A stretch of 9,891 bases of DNA, from NCBI GenBank assembly GCA_964500775.1, contig CAZCQG010000059.1, forward strand, positions 1-9,891, given 5' to 3'. A model generated the notes under the pieces. That model saw nothing but the letters and a program-made list of their open reading frames with translations. It did not search any database and was not told the DNA's origin. The translations under genes and the position numbers were made by a program. The DNA is from CAZCQG01 sp964500775. Lineage in GTDB: Bacteria; Campylobacterota; Campylobacteria; Campylobacterales; CAZCQG01. Shown here piece by piece: positions 5,813 to 9,891 of this stretch (position 1 is its first letter; each line of letters starts with the position of its first letter).

Positions 5813-6471
5813 CAAAGCCTCTCGACCATATATCCCAGCCCTCGGATATTTTTGATGAAATCCTCTTTGAGCGATTTTTTGAGGCGGTTTATCTCGGCGC
5901 GGATAGTGGCGTTGTCTACCGTTTCGTCACCCCATGAATAGTGACGGAAGTTCTCGAAATCGACCACGATACCCGTATTTCTCGCCAAGAGGTCGACTAT
6001 CAAAAGCTGTCTTTTTGAGAGCGTTTCGGGATTACCCGCGAAATAGAGTGTTTTACTATTGGTATCGTACGTGTAGTTTTTCGTGAGGATGATGTGGTTG
6101 AGCTCTTTTGCCGTGCGGAATCGCGAGAGATTATCGATACGGAGCGAGAGTTCGCGCAAATGGAAAGGCTTTTTGACATAATCGACGCATCCGATGGTAA
6201 AACCTCTCGTGATGTCCTCGATGTCGATAAGCGCGCTGATAAATATCGCAGGAGTATGGATGTTGAGCGCTTTGGTCTTGGTGAGCAGATCAAAGCCGTT
6301 TAGGATAGGGACATTTACATCCAAAAGCAATAAATCAAAAGATTCTTTTTGTATGAGGGCAAACGCCTCTTCGCCGTCTTCACATTCGCTCACGCTGTGC
6401 GATAGCGACACTAAAAACTCTTTTATCGAGCTTCGAAGCATCATCTCATCTTCTAATAACAGAATCTTCAT
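5809..6471 (-). CDS. OmpR/PhoB-family response regulator
   Basis: A two-domain transcription factor of 220 residues. The receiver domain (about 1-115) has the acidic pocket E7-D8, phospho-acceptor D51 in LLLLDVNVP, a conserved Ser at 79 and Lys at 101 in VKKPF, so phosphorylation chemistry appears intact. The C-terminal winged helix (about 127-220) shows LSKRQLLIVDLLARNTG, the recognition-helix region NATIRAEINRLKKSL and the wing IKNIRGLGYMVE, typical of the OmpR/PhoB class. AGGAGA lies five bases before the ATG at 6471. It follows tolC by 43 bp on the same strand with no visible promoter or terminator between, so it is probably co-transcribed. No histidine kinase is present next to it; the partner must be elsewhere or the regulator is an orphan. 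Target genes are unknown; the channel gene upstream is an obvious candidate. Confidence 0.93.
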   Translation of the reverse strand: MKILLLEDEMMLRSSIKEFLVSLSHSVSECEDGEEAFALIQKESFDLLLLDVNVPILNGFDLLTKTKALNIHTPAIFISALIDIEDITRGFTIGCVDYVKKPFHLRELSLRIDNLSRFRTAKELNHIILTKNYTYDTNSKTLYFAGNPETLSKRQLLIVDLLARNTGIVVDFENFRHYSWGDETVDNATIRAEINRLKKSLKEDFIKNIRGLGYMVERLC

Positions 6472-6514
6472 ACCGTCTCCTAACGTAGAAACGAAAATGG
6501 TACTCTATTGTTTC

Positions 6515-7753
6515 TTACTCTTCGACCACCCTTTGAAGCGTATAGTTACTTTGATAGAGGGCATATTTCGCATTTGCGAGATTGGACTTTGCGGCGTGCA
6601 GCATCTGTTCGGCATCCAAAAGCTCTGTACTGCTCTCTAGTTGGGAGAGGTATCTTTTATGGACGGTGGCATAATTCTCCTCGGCAAAACGTAGCGCCTC
6701 TTTCGTACTCTCTAGCACCCCTTTGGCACTCTCATATTCGCCAAGTGCATTTTGGAGTTCCACTTTGAGTGCGTCTTTGTATTGAAGTATCTCGGCATCG
6801 GCTTGGAGCAAGCGGAGCTTTTTTATCTCAAGATTCCGATAATCGCTCGTGCCGTTGAAGAGATTTAACGATACGGTGATGGACGCTACACTCTCGTCAT
6901 CGTACATATAGTCCCGTCCTTTAAATGCGCTCGTGCCGTAAAAGTATTTTTTCGCGCTTAAGTCCACACTTGGCATAAAAGCCCCTTTCCCCTCCTCTTT
7001 GGAGTATTCCGCCGCATCTTTTATCCGCTCTAGGTAATGCAATTCCGAGCGATTGCTAAACATCCGCGCTTCTAAATCTTCCAATCGCATCTCTTGCGGC
7101 GTATCGGTTTTTTCCAGCATCTCGACTCGGAGCGGCTCCCCGAGTAAGACCGAGAGCTTTTTGAGCGCTACGTCCAGTCTGCTCTTGGCTTTTATCGTAT
7201 CGCTTTTGGCATTGGAGAGTTCCGCGCTCACTTTTAATAACGCATTTTTCGGAGCGATACCCGCCGTATATAATGCTTTAGAATCTTTGAGATGGGATTC
7301 TAGGCGCTTTTCATTCTCGATGGCTATCCCTAGCATCTCATTGTTTTGCAACACCTCCAAAAATAAACTACGGGCATTAAGCGCGATGTCTTTTTTCGTC
7401 GATTCTAAAAGATACTCCGCGCCGACCTTTGATTCTTCCGCACTTTTCAAAGCATAGGAATCTGCAAATCCTCTAAAAAGATTGTATTTTGCTTCTATGT
7501 ATGCGGTGGCATATTCGCTCTCTCCGTAGACATTTGCCCTATCTCCGCTTTGATAGGAGTATGCAGTGCTTAGATTCGGAAGAAAAGCGGCGTAGCTTTT
7601 TTTGTACTCTTCATATGCTATCCCGCTTTGTATTTGTGAGATCTGCACACTCGGCGAGTTTGCAAGCGCCTTTTGCACGGCATCTTCCATATTTAAAGCA
7701 AACAAGTTTATTAAGGGGACGGTGAGGAGAGTAAAGATTCTTTGATACGACAT
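6515..7753 (-). CDS. TolC-family outer membrane efflux channel
   Basis: An outer membrane factor of 412 residues. The N-terminus (MSYQRIFTLLTVPLINLFA) is a Sec signal peptide with cleavage probably after residue 19. No cysteine follows, so it is not a lipoprotein like CmeC. Two tandem repeats typical of the family are visible: MEDAVQKALANSPSV starting the first, long coiled-coil helices at about 100-210 (ARSLFLEVLQNNEMLGIAIE), and a second half at about 230-412 with AFMPSVDLSAKKYF, VASITVSLNLFNG and a final helical hairpin QLESSTELLDAEQML. The trimer would form a beta-barrel in the outer membrane and an alpha-barrel across the periplasm, working with an RND, MFS or ABC pump or a type I secretion system. 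No pump or adaptor gene is adjacent. AAGG sits five bases before the ATG. Two palindromic operators cover its promoter. Confidence 0.92.
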   Translation of the reverse strand: MSYQRIFTLLTVPLINLFALNMEDAVQKALANSPSVQISQIQSGIAYEEYKKSYAAFLPNLSTAYSYQSGDRANVYGESEYATAYIEAKYNLFRGFADSYALKSAEESKVGAEYLLESTKKDIALNARSLFLEVLQNNEMLGIAIENEKRLESHLKDSKALYTAGIAPKNALLKVSAELSNAKSDTIKAKSRLDVALKKLSVLLGEPLRVEMLEKTDTPQEMRLEDLEARMFSNRSELHYLERIKDAAEYSKEEGKGAFMPSVDLSAKKYFYGTSAFKGRDYMYDDESVASITVSLNLFNGTSDYRNLEIKKLRLLQADAEILQYKDALKVELQNALGEYESAKGVLESTKEALRFAEENYATVHKRYLSQLESSTELLDAEQMLHAAKSNLANAKYALYQSNYTLQRVVEE

Positions 7754-7777
7754 TGCGACCTTCTTCGATTTTTTTAT

Positions 7778-7790
7778 TGACTTTCGGTCA
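7778..7790. promoter_or_regulatory. Candidate operator 1 of tolC, TGAC-N5-GTCA
   Basis: TGACTTTCGGTCA, an inverted repeat with 4-bp arms. Its right end shares the last base of the tolC -10 box (TATAAT, minus strand), so it covers the transcription start, the classic place for a repressor. It is nearly the reverse complement of the site at 7815-7827, with one base different. The size and symmetry suit a TetR- or MarR-type dimer, but no such regulator gene is in the window. Confidence 0.55.
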
Positions 7791-7795
7791 TTATA
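7790..7795 (-). promoter_or_regulatory. tolC -10 box
   Basis: A perfect TATAAT on the minus strand, 36 bp before the tolC start codon. The predicted transcript starts near 7783, giving a leader of about 30 bases. The -35 region is not a good consensus match and is covered by the second palindrome. Confidence 0.65.
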
Positions 7796-7814
7796 AAAGT
7801 ATTCATCTTAATAG

Positions 7815-7827
7815 TGACCAAAAGTCA
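7815..7827. promoter_or_regulatory. Candidate operator 2 of tolC, TGAC-N5-GTCA
   Basis: TGACCAAAAGTCA, the second copy of the palindrome. Its centre is 37 bp from the centre of the first, close to 3.5 DNA turns. It lies over the expected -35 region of the tolC promoter and about 10 bp upstream of the possible rnpB -35, so tolC is the more likely target. Confidence 0.55.
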
Positions 7828-7836
7828 GTTAAAATT

Positions 7837-7867
7837 TTGAAGGAATCTTATCGGTGTTTGGTATAAT
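7837..7867 (+). promoter_or_regulatory. rnpB promoter
   Basis: A perfect TATAAT at 7862-7867, extended by GG before it (ggTATAAT). A weak -35-like TTGAAG lies at 7837-7842 with a 19-bp gap. Predicted start at about 7873-7875, which agrees with the 5' strand of the RNase P RNA P1 helix beginning at 7877. Confidence 0.75.
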
Positions 7868-7871
7868 TGCG

Positions 7872-8190
7872 CCTCGGGTGCAACAGACGACTGCCACAAT
7901 TGGAGGAAAGTCCGAGCTGCATTGGGGCAAGGCTCCGGCTAACGGCCGGCTATCGTAAGATAAGGGAAAGTGCAACAGAGAGTAGACTGCCCGCAAGGGT
8001 AACGGTGAAACGGCGGTGTAAGAGACCACCGGGAGTTAGGCAACTAAATCCGCGTGTAAACCCAGCCTGCAGCAAGAAAGGCCCGGTTAGCGCCTCAAGT
8101 AATGAGCCTTTCGCTAGATCGCTATCGTAAGATAGGCGAGGAGATAAATAGTCGTCAAATACAGAACTCGGCTTATAGTTGCACCTGATA
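7872..8190 (+). ncRNA. rnpB: RNase P RNA, bacterial type A
   Basis: The catalytic RNA of ribonuclease P, which cleaves the 5' leader from precursor tRNAs. The universally conserved block GAGGAAAGTCCGAGC is at 7903-7917, and its partner ACAGAACTCGGCTTA at 8161-8175. CCGAG (7912-7916) pairs with CTCGG (8167-8171), where Escherichia coli, as I recall, has CCGGG/CCCGG, a compensatory change. The ends pair in helix P1: GGTGCAAC at 7877-7884 with GTTGCACC at 8178-8185. GTAAACCC and GCAGCAAGAA in the middle match other conserved cores. Length is about 315 bases. Ends are estimated to within a few bases. No T-rich terminator follows; dapD starts 32 bp later, so the RNA probably matures by processing. 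Open frames across this stretch are not genes. Confidence 0.96.
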
Positions 8191-8221
8191 ATAATTGAGA
8201 ATTAATGATGGAGGATTGATC

Positions 8222-9424
8222 ATGAACGTAGAAGATTTTAAAAAATTTGTGAGCGAGACGGAGCAAAAGAGCGGCTACAGAAAGCCTTTGGCGTTTGGAA
8301 TCTGCCGTGTGGATACGGGCAAAGAGGGGAATGTACTCCAATGCCACTATCCGCTTATCAACTGGAGCGAAAACTTCGGCTCGTATGCCGTTTTTAGCAC
8401 CGCTGCAAAAGAGAGCGAAAAGATAAGCGAAAATGAAAATGAAGAGGTTTTTGCGGTCAATAGGGGCTTTATCAAAAAAGCATTGGAGCTTTTTGAGCCC
8501 TTCGTCGCAGAAACACTCATCGATGAATCAAAACACAAGAATATCCAAGTGGTATTGCAACTCAAAAAAATCGCCAAGGATGCAAAGATATTCGGGAAAA
8601 ACGGAAAAAGCGTTTTTCGTTTTGTCACTATTTTTGGGGACGCAAAATGTGCGAGCGTAGAATCGGCATATCTCAAACTCATGGCTTTATCGCTCGGCAA
8701 AGCACCGTTGCGCTCGCTCAATCTCGATGGAATCTTCGGTCTTATGACAAACGTGGCGTGGAGCGGCAATAAACCCATAGAGCTTGGTTGGCTACGCGAA
8801 AACGAAATCGCCCTCAAACTAAGCGGCGAATTCCCCGTCATCGACTATGTGGACAAATTCCCGAGATATTTGATGCAGGTCATCCCGCAATTTGACAACA
8901 TCAGAATCTTGAACTCCGCGCAAACGCGATTTGGGGCATATCTAGGCACAGGCGGCTACACACAGATGCCGGGAGCTAGCTATGTGAACTTCAACGCAGG
9001 TGCGATGGGGACGTGTATGAACGAAGGACGCATCAGCTCTTCGGTAGTCATCGGCAAAGACACCGACGTGGGCGGGGGCGCTTCGATTCTCGGTGTACTT
9101 AGCGGCGGAAATAGCGAACCTATCAGCATCGGTGAGCGCTGCTTACTCGGTGCAAACTCGGTCACGGGAATTAGCCTCGGAGACGGATGTATCGTAGATG
9201 CGGGCGTGGCGGTGCTAGCGGGGACGGTATTTAAAATAGAATCTGCCGAAGCCCAAAAGCTCAAAGCGGTTAACCCGAAATTTGAGATAAAAGAATCGTG
9301 TATGTACAAAGGGCGCGATTTAAGCGGAATGAATGGTCTGCACTTCCGCCAAAACAGTAAAAACGGCGAAATGATGGCGTTAAGAAGCAAAAAAGAAATA
9401 GAACTCAATAAAGACCTCCACTAA
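8222..9424 (+). CDS. dapD: 2,3,4,5-tetrahydropyridine-2,6-dicarboxylate N-succinyltransferase
   Basis: Transfers succinyl from succinyl-CoA to tetrahydrodipicolinate in the succinylase branch of diaminopimelate/lysine synthesis, supplying peptidoglycan cross-links. The 400-residue protein is the long form known from Campylobacterota and actinobacteria, not the roughly 275-residue enterobacterial form. The N-terminal domain (about 1-170) includes EQKSGYRKPLAFGICRVD. The left-handed beta-helix follows at about 230-340, with hexapeptide turns in RFGAYLGTGGYTQMPGASYVNFNAG, ISSSVVIGKDTDVGGGASILG and LLGANSVTGISLGDGCIVDAGVAVLAG. EGRISSS and GGNSEPISIGERC are recognisable active-site and CoA-binding stretches. 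GGAGGA at 8210-8215, six bases before the ATG at 8222, fixes this start. The gene lies 32 bp after rnpB and 13 bp before the secreted-protein gene, which probably shares its transcript. A weak -10-like TAATAAT overlaps the rnpB 3' end. Confidence 0.95.
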   Translation: MNVEDFKKFVSETEQKSGYRKPLAFGICRVDTGKEGNVLQCHYPLINWSENFGSYAVFSTAAKESEKISENENEEVFAVNRGFIKKALELFEPFVAETLIDESKHKNIQVVLQLKKIAKDAKIFGKNGKSVFRFVTIFGDAKCASVESAYLKLMALSLGKAPLRSLNLDGIFGLMTNVAWSGNKPIELGWLRENEIALKLSGEFPVIDYVDKFPRYLMQVIPQFDNIRILNSAQTRFGAYLGTGGYTQMPGASYVNFNAGAMGTCMNEGRISSSVVIGKDTDVGGGASILGVLSGGNSEPISIGERCLLGANSVTGISLGDGCIVDAGVAVLAGTVFKIESAEAQKLKAVNPKFEIKESCMYKGRDLSGMNGLHFRQNSKNGEMMALRSKKEIELNKDLH

Positions 9425-9437
9425 ACAAGGAAAAGCG

Positions 9438-9845
9438 ATGAAGAATACGGCAATCATCTCATTGACAGTATTAGGGATTTTCACTAGCGCTGCACTCGCA
9501 GGAGGCAACACTCCTCCCGTGCCGCCGGGTTTTATGAGTAATAGCGTCAAAGGCAAAGAGATGCCTAAGTCTTGCAGCAGCATCCCTCCTATGCTCATAA
9601 ACTATCCCCCGCCGATGGAAGAAGAGCTCTATGCATGTCTCAACGACTACTATGCACCTGAACTAGAAGAGATAGCGCCCAAGATAAAAGCACTGCTTGA
9701 AACAAAATCGGAGGTGGTTTCGGTAGTCCCGTTGGAGGGATTTAAAAGACTTTATAAGATTACGCTCGTCGAAGGGGATATGAAAAGTGAAATATATTGC
9801 AACGAAGACGCGAGTGTTTGTATAAAAGGTGAGCTATTGAAGTAG
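9438..9845 (+). CDS. Secreted four-cysteine protein with DsbC/DsbG N-domain-like C-terminus
   Basis: A 135-residue protein. Residues 1-21 form a Sec signal peptide (cleavage after ALA-21, no lipobox). A proline-rich stretch follows (PPVPPG at 26-31, PPP at 57-59) with Cys46 and Cys67. Residues about 80-135 read IKALLE, VVSVVPLEGFKRLYKITL, SEIYCNEDASVCIKGELL, which by eye follows the pattern of the DsbC/DsbG dimerisation domain (I..I.P..V.GLYEV, then Y...D..Y.I.G.L). The protein stops exactly where the linker and thioredoxin domain would begin, so no CXXC catalytic centre is present. Cys121 and Cys128 sit in the hairpin. Probably periplasmic, perhaps a dimer or a partner for a disulfide isomerase. 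AAGGAAAA precedes the ATG, 13 bp after dapD. The signal peptide and gene are well supported; the domain similarity is my reading of the pattern and is moderate. Confidence 0.75.
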   Translation: MKNTAIISLTVLGIFTSAALAGGNTPPVPPGFMSNSVKGKEMPKSCSSIPPMLINYPPPMEEELYACLNDYYAPELEEIAPKIKALLETKSEVVSVVPLEGFKRLYKITLVEGDMKSEIYCNEDASVCIKGELLK

Positions 9846-9858
9846 GCAAGCCTACTTC
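9839..9858. terminator. Bidirectional hairpin between convergent genes
   Basis: A perfect 9-bp inverted repeat, GAAGTAGGC / GCCTACTTC, separated by two bases (AA); the innermost pair probably opens to give a normal loop. It contains the TAG stop of the secreted-protein gene (9843-9845) and, on the other strand, the TAG of the partial frame (9852-9854). T content after it is low on both strands, so termination may be inefficient, but its position between convergent ends is typical. Confidence 0.6.
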
Positions 9859-9891
9859 TTCACCTCTATATCACCCTCCTGTATCCACGCC
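9852..9891 (-). CDS. C-terminal end of an unidentified gene, cut by the right edge
   Basis: The minus strand is open from the window edge to a TAG at 9854-9852 and would end ...AWIQEGDIEVKK. The composition is plausible for a soluble protein end, and the symmetric hairpin over both stop codons supports a convergent gene here. Twelve residues are too few to name it. Confidence 0.4.
   Translation of the reverse strand, partial: AWIQEGDIEVKK

Noticed and set aside
7867..8130. An 87-residue open frame within the 7872-8190 stretch
   Set aside because: The sequence is the highly conserved RNase P RNA; its folding and conserved blocks explain it, and the peptide is Arg/Pro-rich noise.
8191..8207. 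Small AT-rich inverted repeat (TAATT GAG AATTA) between rnpB and dapD as a terminator
   Set aside because: The stem is only five A/T pairs with no T-run after it; too weak to call.

Overview
The window looks like chromosome of a Campylobacterota (epsilonproteobacterial) species. The main evidence is a TPR protein / CiaD-like protein / cca neighbourhood that, from memory, matches cj0787-cj0788-cca of Campylobacter jejuni. A long-form DapD, extended -10 promoters of the gnTAnAAT type and a sigma-54 site of the Campylobacter flagellar pattern agree with this. The leucine genes, the moderate base composition and the absence of host-adapted genes suggest a free-living sulfur- or hydrogen-oxidising relative (Sulfurimonas/Sulfuricurvum-like). 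That placement is inference. I see no mobile elements, CRISPR arrays or tRNAs. This is a dense, mostly housekeeping region.

Layout. From 3405 down to the left edge, a tightly packed minus-strand operon reads leuD, leuB, a small TPR protein, a CiaD-like protein, cca, and the first codons of another gene. Several of its junctions overlap. A compact promoter lies at about 3442-3449. From 5154 down to 3526 the rod genes flgF and flgG form a second minus-strand operon behind a sigma-54 type promoter (about 5187-5202). The plus-strand DedA-family gene (5219-5812) diverges from it. Its last base pairs form a CTAG shared with the stop codon of a convergent OmpR-type response regulator (6471-5809). 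That regulator lies downstream of, and is probably co-transcribed with, a TolC-type outer membrane channel (7753-6515).

The tolC promoter region (7754-7870) also holds the promoter for the RNase P RNA gene rnpB, which runs on the plus strand (about 7872-8190). Two near-identical palindromes, TGAC-N5-GTCA, lie over the tolC -10 and -35 regions and look like repressor operators. After rnpB come dapD (lysine/diaminopimelate synthesis) and a small secreted four-cysteine protein. The C-terminal half of that protein resembles a free-standing DsbC/DsbG dimerisation domain. A perfect 9-bp hairpin that contains the stop codons of this gene and of a convergent partial frame closes the right end.

Most interesting points: the paired tolC operators, the orphan DsbC-N-like protein, the CiaD-like protein in an apparently non-invasive lineage and tied to leucine genes, the sigma-54 site, and a DedA protein lacking the residues usually considered essential. 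I found no clear evidence of an entirely new multi-gene system.
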